Assembly (NCBI GenBank): GCA_905480225.1
Contig: CAJQPO010000025.1
Coordinates: forward strand, 1-63,600
Reading direction: 5' to 3'
Origin: an uncultured Flavobacteriales bacterium
GTDB taxonomy: Bacteria > Bacteroidota > Bacteroidia > Flavobacteriales_D > Parvicellaceae
DNA length: 63,600 nucleotides
The notes beneath the pieces were generated by a model that was given only the letters and a program-made list of their open reading frames with translations, searched no databases and was not told the DNA's origin. Each line of letters starts with the position of its first letter. Position 1 is the stretch's first letter. This document shows, in pieces, positions 56,833-63,600 of the stretch. The position numbers and the translations under genes were made by a program.

Positions 56833-57894
56833 CTAATCTTTAATTCTCATAAACTTTAAAGCTTTCAGCATTGCATCCGGTAACGGTTTTTCTGGACTGC
56901 GCTTCTCCACATTTAAGTAAATTCCCAACTTTTCCAAAATAGGAATTTTATAAACCTCTATTAATTCAATTAATGTTCCGTCTGGATCCTCAATGTAGGT
57001 GCAATGTACTTTAGTTGATTCCCCCATACTCAATACTTCATTCGTATCGCATGTAAACCCGAAACCTGATTCAGCTAACGTTTCTCCAAGTGCTTTCATA
57101 TTTCGCACATCAAACCCAAGGTGAACAAACCCAATATCACCCCACATTCGATTTTCATAGATTTTATTTTTCTTTCGGTCTGATAAATCTTGAATTAATT
57201 CTATTTGAGTTTGCCCGCTGAGCCTGTTAAACCCGCCTTTACAAGGTTTAGTCCGTCCTAGAAGTACTCTTCTAAATCTTTTGGATCCGCCTGGCAAACC
57301 TGTCCAGTCCTCAAATACACCAGACTCGTCATAAATTACCTTATCATACCCCAATATGTCTGAGTATAACTTTCTTGACTCCACTATGTTTGAGCACCCA
57401 ATGGTGCAACCTATATTACCACCCATTGGGTGTTTATAAGAAGTAAACCACTCTTTTGATTCTAGAACTTGTAATAGCAAGCCATTAGGATCTTTCACGT
57501 AAAAGGTCTCTTTATTGTCAGGTGTACTTCCTTCAAAAACCAGTTCCTGGCCATTACTTGTAAAATGCTTCTTTGCCAAATTCAAATCAGGCGTTTTGAA
57601 AGTGCCTATGAAAATACCCAAATCACCTAGTTCAAAAGCAATATCCGCATTAGTTGCCTGAAAACTGGTCGGTTGAACTATTTCCATCGCACAGCCACCT
57701 TTTAGGTTCATCACCATTGCAGCTCGCTTATTGATTACTTCCCCTTTCGTGTAGATGGTCATAAGCGGTGCCAATGCCTCTGCATTAAAGAAGGGCACAT
57801 CCATGCCAAAAAATTTGCGGTACCACTTCCAAGCAATTTCATGGTTATCTACTCCGATTCCTAAGTGCTGGATTCCTTGTACTACACCTTCCAT
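56833..57894 (-). CDS. Two-domain VOC (glyoxalase/dioxygenase-fold) protein
   Basis: The 353-aa product contains two vicinal-oxygen-chelate modules, about 5-145 and 150-320. Likely metal ligands include the His in GIQHLGIGVDN, the His in FVHLGFDV and the Glu in GTLIELIEVYK. The split into paired modules resembles extradiol dioxygenase or 4-hydroxyphenylpyruvate dioxygenase-type proteins, but I see no definite match, so the substrate is left open. It begins 1 nt after the efp stop and must be translated from the efp transcript unless it has an internal promoter. Confidence 0.85.
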   Translation of the reverse strand: MEGVVQGIQHLGIGVDNHEIAWKWYRKFFGMDVPFFNAEALAPLMTIYTKGEVINKRAAMVMNLKGGCAMEIVQPTSFQATNADIAFELGDLGIFIGTFKTPDLNLAKKHFTSNGQELVFEGSTPDNKETFYVKDPNGLLLQVLESKEWFTSYKHPMGGNIGCTIGCSNIVESRKLYSDILGYDKVIYDESGVFEDWTGLPGGSKRFRRVLLGRTKPCKGGFNRLSGQTQIELIQDLSDRKKNKIYENRMWGDIGFVHLGFDVRNMKALGETLAESGFGFTCDTNEVLSMGESTKVHCTYIEDPDGTLIELIEVYKIPILEKLGIYLNVEKRSPEKPLPDAMLKALKFMRIKD

Positions 57895-57895
57895 A

Positions 57896-58462
57896 TTAAT
57901 TTTTCAATCGTTCAACATATGTACCACTTTTCGTATCTACTTTTATTCGATCTCCTTCACTAATAAAAAGTGGAACCCTTATTTCTGCACCGGTTTCAAT
58001 AGTTGCTGGTTTGGTTGCATTGGTTGCAGTATCTCCTTTTAGTCCTGGTTCTGTATAAGTAATCTCAACTTCAATAAATTGAGGAAGCTCAACGACTAAT
58101 GGAGCTTCTTCTTCTGCATGGTAAATAATGGTACAGATATCGCCTTCTTTTAAAAATTCAGATTTTTCTACCATGTGTTTCTCAATAAAAACTTGGTCGT
58201 AACTCTCTTGGTTCATAAAATGAAACCCTTCTGCTTCTGCATACAGATATTGATAAGAGCGATTCTCAATTCTAACGACTTCAATTTTATGACCAGACGA
58301 AAAAGTATTATCTACTACTTTTCCAGTTTCAATGTTTTTCAATTTTGTCCGAACAAATGCAGGCCCCTTACCAGGTTTTACGTGTTGGAATTCTACAATT
58401 GTTACTAATTTCCCATTGTAATTAATACAAAGGCCATTTTTAATATCTGCGGTTGTCGCCAT
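57896..58462 (-). CDS. efp: Elongation factor P
   Basis: EF-P relieves ribosome stalling at proline stretches. The 188-aa protein has the KOW-like N-domain with the tip loop KPGKGPAF, where K32 is the position modified in many bacteria, followed by the two OB domains and the C-terminal GDRIKVDTKSGTYVER signature. A near-consensus -7 box, TAACTTTA, lies upstream on the minus strand. It is followed after 1 nt by the VOC-fold gene. No EpmA or EpmB modification gene is near. Confidence 0.96.
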   Translation of the reverse strand: MATTADIKNGLCINYNGKLVTIVEFQHVKPGKGPAFVRTKLKNIETGKVVDNTFSSGHKIEVVRIENRSYQYLYAEAEGFHFMNQESYDQVFIEKHMVEKSEFLKEGDICTIIYHAEEEAPLVVELPQFIEVEITYTEPGLKGDTATNATKPATIETGAEIRVPLFISEGDRIKVDTKSGTYVERLKN

Positions 58463-58529
58463 TTTGTTTAAGAATATTTATTCGGCTAAAGTTACATTTT
58501 CCACATGAATTCAAAAATTTAATCTTAGA

Positions 58530-60629
58530 TCAGCTAATACGACTCCAATTAGGCCTGTTTCTAACAATGTTTACCAATTCCTGCCGAATACGCACATTTT
58601 CTGGATTCTTTAAATCTGGATCCTCGGAGACCAAATCAAACGCCGCATTTCTTGCGTATTGCAATAGCTGACCGTCTTTTGCTAAATCAGCAATTTTCAA
58701 ATCGAGCAACCCACTTTGTTGGGTCCCCATAATATCACCTGGGCCGCGCAGCTTGAGATCAACTTCTGCAATTTCAAAACCATCATTGGTGCGAACCATG
58801 GTATCCAAACGTTTTTTAGCATCTTCAGTAAGTTTGTAGCTCGTCATTAAAATACAATAAGATTGATCCGCGCCACGTCCTACTCTGCCCCTCAATTGAT
58901 GCAGCTGAGACAATCCAAACTTTTCTGCACTCTCAATAACCATTATGGAAGCGTTAGGAATATTTACGCCAACTTCTATAACCGTAGTTGCCACCATAAT
59001 TTGACTTATTCCTGATACAAATCGCTGCATTTCCATCTCTTTATCCGCGGGCTTCATTTTACCATGCACTATGCTAACTTGATACGCTGGTTTTGGAAAT
59101 CTTCTGGTAATACTTTCGTAACCGTCCATCAAATCTTTGTAATCTAGTTTCTCAGATTCTTGAATCAATGGATAAACAATATAAACTTGTCCTCCCTTTT
59201 TTATTTCTTGCTCTATGAATCCAAAAACAGTAAGACGTGCTGAATCAAATCGATGCTGCGTTACGACTTGTTTTCGACCAGGTGGTAATTCATCAATAAC
59301 AGATACATCAAGATCTCCATAGAAAGTCATTGCTAGCGTCCTTGGTATAGGAGTTGCGGTCATCACAAGAATATGTGGAGGTATTTTATTTTTTCTCCAA
59401 AGCTTCGCTCTTTGAGCAACACCAAACCGATGCTGTTCATCAATTACAGACAAACCTAAATTCTTAAACTTTACTTTATCCTCTATAAGCGCATGTGTTC
59501 CAATAAGCAAATGAAGTGCTCCATTTTCAAGACGTTCATGAATTATTCTTCTTTCAGCTACTTTAGTGCTTCCTGTAAGTAATGAAACTTCTATCGGTAA
59601 TTTCTCGACAAATTCTTTAATGGTTTGAAAATGTTGTTTAGCCAATATTTCTGTAGGTGCCATTAATGCCGTTTGAAAACCATTGTCAATCGCCATCAAG
59701 AGTGTAAAAAATGCCACCAACGTCTTTCCTGAACCGACATCTCCTTGAAGAAGGCGATTCATTTGAATTCCGGAACGCAAATCACCTCTAATCTCTTTTA
59801 ATACCTTCTTTTGGGCACCCGTTAATTCAAAAGGCAAATGCTCATTGTAAAATGCATTGAACAAATCGCCGACCACTTTAAACACATGGCCACGCGACTT
59901 GCGCTGTGCTATTTGTTTTTGCTTTACAAGCAAGAGTTGTAAAAAAAACAATTCTTCAAATTTAAGCCTCATTTGAGCACTCCTAACCTCATAAAAATCA
60001 AGCGGTTTATGAACTTGTAAAAGTGCTTTTGCCTTAGAAATCAAATTAAATTTGGATAACAATTCAGGTGATAAATTTTCCTGTATTAATCCTTCAATTT
60101 GAGGCAATAGGTTTTTAATGATATTTTCTAACCCTTTACTATTCAGCCCCTTATTACTCAGTTTGTCTCCCGAATGATATACCGGTTGCAATCCTCCAAT
60201 TAACGGTTTATTCGACTCTACTTTTTCCAGATCCGGATGGGCAATATTGTATTTTCGACCAAATTTAGTTGGCTTTCCAAATACAATGTATTTCGCACCT
60301 ATTTGCAAAGTAGGTTTCACCCATTTTATTCCTTTAAACCAAACCAGTTCTATTTGGCCAGTGCTATCCTCAATGATAGCTACCAATCTCTTCGCCCGTT
60401 TGGCACCTACTTCTTGAATCGACTTAATTCTTCCATTAATCTGGACTGCATTGTCGGTCTCTGTAATTGACTCGATTAAAATAAATTTTGACCTATCTAT
60501 ATAGCGAAATGGGAAAAAGTTTAGCAGGTCCCAATAGGTATATATTCCCGCCTCTTGCTTAAGAGTGTCAGCCCTCTTAGGTCCGACTCCTTTCAGATAT
60601 TCTATTGGAGTTAACAGCAAGTTATTCAC
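58530..60629 (-). CDS. recG: ATP-dependent DNA helicase RecG
   Basis: This branch-migration helicase remodels stalled replication forks and Holliday junctions. An N-terminal wedge/OB domain with TPIEYLKGVGPKRAD precedes the helicase core: Walker A in LQGDVGSGKT, DEQH in VIDEQHRFG, the TATPIPRT motif and the late QLRGRVGRG. All RecG parts are present. I favour GTG at 60629 (699 aa), which leaves the expected short N-terminus; the frame continues to a GTG at 60680 (716 aa), only 5 nt from the divergent 60686 gene, so the start is uncertain. Confidence 0.93.
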   Translation of the reverse strand: MNNLLLTPIEYLKGVGPKRADTLKQEAGIYTYWDLLNFFPFRYIDRSKFILIESITETDNAVQINGRIKSIQEVGAKRAKRLVAIIEDSTGQIELVWFKGIKWVKPTLQIGAKYIVFGKPTKFGRKYNIAHPDLEKVESNKPLIGGLQPVYHSGDKLSNKGLNSKGLENIIKNLLPQIEGLIQENLSPELLSKFNLISKAKALLQVHKPLDFYEVRSAQMRLKFEELFFLQLLLVKQKQIAQRKSRGHVFKVVGDLFNAFYNEHLPFELTGAQKKVLKEIRGDLRSGIQMNRLLQGDVGSGKTLVAFFTLLMAIDNGFQTALMAPTEILAKQHFQTIKEFVEKLPIEVSLLTGSTKVAERRIIHERLENGALHLLIGTHALIEDKVKFKNLGLSVIDEQHRFGVAQRAKLWRKNKIPPHILVMTATPIPRTLAMTFYGDLDVSVIDELPPGRKQVVTQHRFDSARLTVFGFIEQEIKKGGQVYIVYPLIQESEKLDYKDLMDGYESITRRFPKPAYQVSIVHGKMKPADKEMEMQRFVSGISQIMVATTVIEVGVNIPNASIMVIESAEKFGLSQLHQLRGRVGRGADQSYCILMTSYKLTEDAKKRLDTMVRTNDGFEIAEVDLKLRGPGDIMGTQQSGLLDLKIADLAKDGQLLQYARNAAFDLVSEDPDLKNPENVRIRQELVNIVRNRPNWSRIS

Positions 60630-60685
60630 GTCAATTGTTATTCTTATTTTGAAGTTATAAATTGTAGTGAGTTTATCCACGGTAA

Positions 60686-61426
60686 ATGAAAAGAATCGTC
60701 CAATTGACTGTTTTATTAGAAGTATTTATTTCATGCAGCACTGAACAACAGCGTGAAATTACTACCATTACTATCATTACTGATTCGTTAAGTACTAATC
60801 GAAACTCAACAGACAACTTTCATCAAGGATTCTGGGTACATGAAAAGAGCTTACAGGTTTTATCGGATGGCGATCTCAATTATAATTTTGAATGGAATTC
60901 CATAAAAACATTCCAAGAGAAAGGAAAACCCATGCTCGTAATCAATGATCCTTTGGGTGCTGATACATTTGAGCTTCAAAGTTCTGACTCGCACTCTCAT
61001 TTTACACTTTTGGATGTCCCTTTTTCGGAGATTGACTCCATTAAATTTATCACAGAAGACAGTCTAATTAGTATAAGCGATTACGAATCAAAAAAATACG
61101 CATCCATTGATTCAGCAAGAGTTATTTATGAATATTTTTTTGCTGGTAATTACCATGTTCATCACTTAAATACGGCTACCAAAATAACATTGGAAGCTAA
61201 TGGAAATGTTATCGGTTGGCAAGGTGTAACCAATTACTCGTCTCATTCTGATTTAGAAAAACCAACTTTCTCTTTATCAAACAAAGACTCAGTTGTTCAT
61301 GTATATTACATTCAAGATAATCCTTTGGGATTTGATTTATTTGAAATCATTGATTGTGAAAATCACAACTGGCAAAAGGAAACAATTAAAATCGGGACGT
61401 TGTCCTATCAATTTAAAAAATCGTGA
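60686..61426 (+). CDS. Small lipoprotein of unknown function
   Basis: The 246-aa product starts with a short signal and a probable lipobox EVFISC, with lipidation Cys near residue 17. The mature part is polar and strand-rich, with no motif that I recognise; it contains two similar stretches with D-S-L-I-S and SKYA-like ends. It diverges from recG by only a few bases. It overlaps the next gene by 4 nt (GTGA), so lipoprotein and barrel protein are made together. Confidence 0.75.
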   Translation: MKRIVQLTVLLEVFISCSTEQQREITTITIITDSLSTNRNSTDNFHQGFWVHEKSLQVLSDGDLNYNFEWNSIKTFQEKGKPMLVINDPLGADTFELQSSDSHSHFTLLDVPFSEIDSIKFITEDSLISISDYESKKYASIDSARVIYEYFFAGNYHVHHLNTATKITLEANGNVIGWQGVTNYSSHSDLEKPTFSLSNKDSVVHVYYIQDNPLGFDLFEIIDCENHNWQKETIKIGTLSYQFKKS

Positions 61427-61875
61427 AAAATATCTTTTTTCTATTCATCGTCTTTTTCAGCTTAACGGCTTTTTGTCAGGAAAAAAAGTGGACAGCTGGC
61501 CTAAATATTCATAAACTGGGTATTCGAGTGCCCAAATATTTAACCAATGAAAATATTCGAGTTGGTTATTGGTTACAAGACTATCATCAAGCAGGTGTCG
61601 AAATTGGGATGTATAGAGATGCCACCCAATCCTATCCGACAGGAGGCATTTATTATCGATTTCAACCCTTGACAAGTAAGTTCAGGCCTTTTTTTGAGGG
61701 GCGAGCTAAAACCATGTTGATACGAAATGTTTTCTCGGGTAATCAAACGTCTTTTATCTGGAGCATTTATTCTGGGCTATCATTTGAACTTTCACAACAA
61801 TTCAGCCTTGAAATAGGTATCGGTAAATCAAAGATCGATTGGGATCAATTTATAGGTTTTAATGTCAAATTTTAA
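61423..61875 (+). CDS. Small exported beta-barrel-like protein
   Basis: This is a 150-aa protein starting with GTG at 61423. A clean signal peptide ends at FCQ. The mature region consists of short amphipathic strands, such as IRVGYWLQDYHQAGVEIGMYRD and GGIYYRFQP, and ends with a Phe (FIGFNVKF), as outer-membrane barrel proteins often do. It would form an eight-strand-type barrel. It overlaps the lipoprotein gene upstream by 4 nt and is followed within 2 nt by the tag glycosylase gene. The function is unknown. Confidence 0.75.
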   Translation: MKNIFFLFIVFFSLTAFCQEKKWTAGLNIHKLGIRVPKYLTNENIRVGYWLQDYHQAGVEIGMYRDATQSYPTGGIYYRFQPLTSKFRPFFEGRAKTMLIRNVFSGNQTSFIWSIYSGLSFELSQQFSLEIGIGKSKIDWDQFIGFNVKF

Positions 61876-61876
61876 T

Positions 61877-62437
61877 ATGACTAAGAAGCGATGTGAATGG
61901 TGTTTGAAGGATGAAATTTATATGAAATATCATGATGAAAGCTGGGGGATACCTATTCATGATGACAATAAACACTTTGAATATCTTGCACTCGAAGCGG
62001 CTCAAGCAGGCTTAAGTTGGTACACAATACTTATTCGTTTGGAAGGATATCGTACAGCATTTGCTGACTGGAATCTGGATGAAATAAAAAATTTCAATGA
62101 AGAAGATATACGGAACTTGCTCCAATTCAAAGGAATTATTCGAAATCGTAAAAAAATTGAAGCCGTTATAAACAATGTGAAACCATTCAAAGAAATTCAA
62201 GATGAATTTGGGAGCTTTGACAATTACATCTGGAATTATGTTAATGGCGAACCGATTCGCAATATTATCCTTAACAAAGCCGACTACGTAGCGACATCAC
62301 CGTTATCTGATAAAGTAAGTTTAGACCTAAAGAAAAGAGGATTTAAATTCATAGGCTCAACAACCATATATGCTTATTTACAAGCAGCAGGTATCGTAAA
62401 TGATCATGCTGAATATTGCTGGCGGAAACAGCCGTGA
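61877..62437 (+). CDS. tag: DNA-3-methyladenine glycosylase I
   Basis: Tag removes 3-methyladenine from alkylated DNA. Zinc-binding residues C6 in KRCEWC and the C-terminal HAEYCW fit the family's Cys/His pattern, together with WGIP, the catalytic-region AGLSWYTIL and LQFKGIIRNRKKI. At 186 aa from ATG at 61877 it is typical; ATG at 61862 would add five residues and overlap the barrel gene. It is the last gene of the 60686-62437 set. The convergent T9SS cargo gene ends 46 nt downstream. Confidence 0.93.
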   Translation: MTKKRCEWCLKDEIYMKYHDESWGIPIHDDNKHFEYLALEAAQAGLSWYTILIRLEGYRTAFADWNLDEIKNFNEEDIRNLLQFKGIIRNRKKIEAVINNVKPFKEIQDEFGSFDNYIWNYVNGEPIRNIILNKADYVATSPLSDKVSLDLKKRGFKFIGSTTIYAYLQAAGIVNDHAEYCWRKQP

Positions 62438-62483
62438 GTTTCATTTGATTCATTTATTTCAGGCTGTTCTAAAATCCTTCAAA

Positions 62484-63600
62484 CTATCTCTCAAGTAAAA
62501 AATGACCGGTTTCAGAAAATACTTGTTTATCTAGTCCCAAACCAGAAATAACAAAATAATAGGTTCCATCCTGAACCAACTCACCTGCTGAATTTCGCCC
62601 ATCCCAACCGTGATTAGATTGTTCAATACTAACGACCAATTGACCCCAACGATTATAAATAAGTAATTCATATTCATCAATACCTTGAGATATTGGTAAA
62701 AACAAATCATTTTGACCATCTCCATTTGGCGTAAAAATATTAGGGACCAACAGCTCTGAATCACCAAATACCGAAACGATCAAGAAAGCCGTATCTGTAC
62801 ATATACCATTACTGGCCACCAACATAACTGAATACTCACCTTCTGTTGTATAAACTTCCTCAACATTTAAATCTGTACTAGTTGATAAATCAGTATTCCA
62901 TAAATACGAAACTGCATCGGTAGATGTATTAGTAAAATCAACATTTAACGGGGCAGAACCTGAAGTTACCGAGGCACTAAAATCCGCTATTGGATTAAGT
63001 ACATCCACCGAAATAATAGCCGTATCATTAAGACAAACACCACTACTTAAAACAACATACATGTAATCTCCTGAGCCATTACTGCCAGGATTAAAAGCTC
63101 CATAGAATCCATCACTAAGAATAGATGGACCTGACCAGCTGCCGCTATTTTCAATAGTGCCTAAGTACCCAAATAAAGAATCAATAGCACCCGACTCACA
63201 AAAAGAGACGGTACTATTTTGCCCTGCATAAACGGAATCATAAACGGTAACAGAAATTGTAGTATCTGAAAAACATATGCCTGCTGTTATGTATTGTATA
63301 GAATAAGTTGTCGATCCAACGCCACTTAATATTTCTCCTGTACTGGAAATCAAAGTAGCACCATCACCTAAATCAGGATTAAAACTGAATACTCCTCCAG
63401 CGGTAGCAATACCCGTAGCTGAATTAGCGCTTCCCTCACAGTAATCCGTTAAGATAAACGCTGGGTCGTCTGTCGCAATTACCTCGATACTTGCACTTGA
63501 ATTGGCAGCAGCACATCCGCCAGATGCTGCGATGTCATTCATAACCGTATAAATCCCTGAAACACTGCCTGAAAGATCAACTTCTCCTGTCGATGGATTG
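62484..63600 (-). CDS. Large surface protein with PKD-like domain and T9SS type B sorting domain (5' partial)
   Basis: The frame is open to the right edge, so only the C-terminal part of about 370 residues is visible; the ATG at 63542 is internal. Repeated units of Ser-, Gly- and Asp-rich sequence, each with paired cysteines such as CEGSANSATG and CESGAIDSL, are followed by a PKD-like domain (PIADFSASVTSGSAPLNVDF). The last 85 residues are a gliding-motility-associated T9SS type B domain: VPNIFTPNGDGQND, LLIYNRWGQLV, WDGR and GTYYFVISG. It is probably a long adhesin or motility-related surface protein exported by the T9SS under PorX control. Confidence 0.92.
   Translation of the reverse strand, partial: NPSTGEVDLSGSVSGIYTVMNDIAASGGCAAANSSASIEVIATDDPAFILTDYCEGSANSATGIATAGGVFSFNPDLGDGATLISSTGEILSGVGSTTYSIQYITAGICFSDTTISVTVYDSVYAGQNSTVSFCESGAIDSLFGYLGTIENSGSWSGPSILSDGFYGAFNPGSNGSGDYMYVVLSSGVCLNDTAIISVDVLNPIADFSASVTSGSAPLNVDFTNTSTDAVSYLWNTDLSTSTDLNVEEVYTTEGEYSVMLVASNGICTDTAFLIVSVFGDSELLVPNIFTPNGDGQNDLFLPISQGIDEYELLIYNRWGQLVVSIEQSNHGWDGRNSAGELVQDGTYYFVISGLGLDKQVFSETGHFLLER

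Overview
The window is a gene-dense, AT-rich chromosomal stretch of a Bacteroidota bacterium, most likely of the Flavobacteriia (Flavobacteriales). The evidence is the fused LpxC-FabZ gene, a PorX-type response regulator with a PglZ domain, proteins ending in type A and type B type IX secretion (T9SS) sorting domains, a large TonB-dependent receptor, GWxTD and DUF5522 proteins, and promoter-like boxes of the Bacteroidota form TAnnTTTG. I see no rRNA, tRNA, CRISPR array, insertion sequence or prophage. No gene-free stretch exceeds about 200 bases. Both end genes run off the window.

Layout. 1-10.5 kb: the end of an M1 peptidase with a C-terminal barrel-like region, lpxH, gap, a five-Asp-box T9SS-exported protein, lipA behind an envelope protein gene, an OsmC protein, and two very small lipoproteins sharing a CPAY motif. 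10.5-18.2 kb: ung, an Omp85-like protein, an L,D-transpeptidase, then a tightly overlapping set of a GWxTD lipoprotein, rlmB, a GT39-like glycosyltransferase with an in-frame G8 tract, and a small lipoprotein. 18.2-24.2 kb: a large helical protein of unknown function, aroB, proline dehydrogenase, a duplicated Cys-rich membrane-anchored protein, and alanine dehydrogenase. 24.2-29.8 kb: the porX-tsaE-ald operon, divergent from an HD hydrolase and a TonB receptor.

29.9-40.3 kb: the lipid A block lpxD, lpxC-fabZ and lpxA, directly followed by an unrecognised gene whose protein carries a kinase-like D-x4-N plus DFD signature. Then come pheT, a PlsC-like acyltransferase, a second LpxD-like protein and a SpoIIE-type phosphatase. 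40.3-46 kb: surface polysaccharide genes (O-antigen ligase-like, chain-length regulator, flippase, GT4) and rnhB. 46-63.6 kb: a large envelope protein with a repeat-flanked promoter, a LysM glucosaminidase, a PLP enzyme, a DUF5522 protein, hutU, recQ, proC, an SDR, a VOC protein, efp, recG, a lipoprotein plus barrel pair, a tag glycosylase, and the end of a large T9SS type B cargo protein.

The dominant theme is building and decorating the outer envelope: lipid A (lpxH, D, C, A), surface glycans, outer-membrane barrels, peptidoglycan enzymes, and T9SS cargo together with the T9SS regulator PorX. The most unexpected observations are the kinase-like gene in the lpx operon, promoter -7 boxes lying only 4-6 nt before several start codons (possible leaderless mRNAs), the peptidase-barrel fusion, the pair of CPAY micro-lipoproteins, and the G8 tract in the glycosyltransferase. 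All functional statements are read from sequence motifs. No database search was run.
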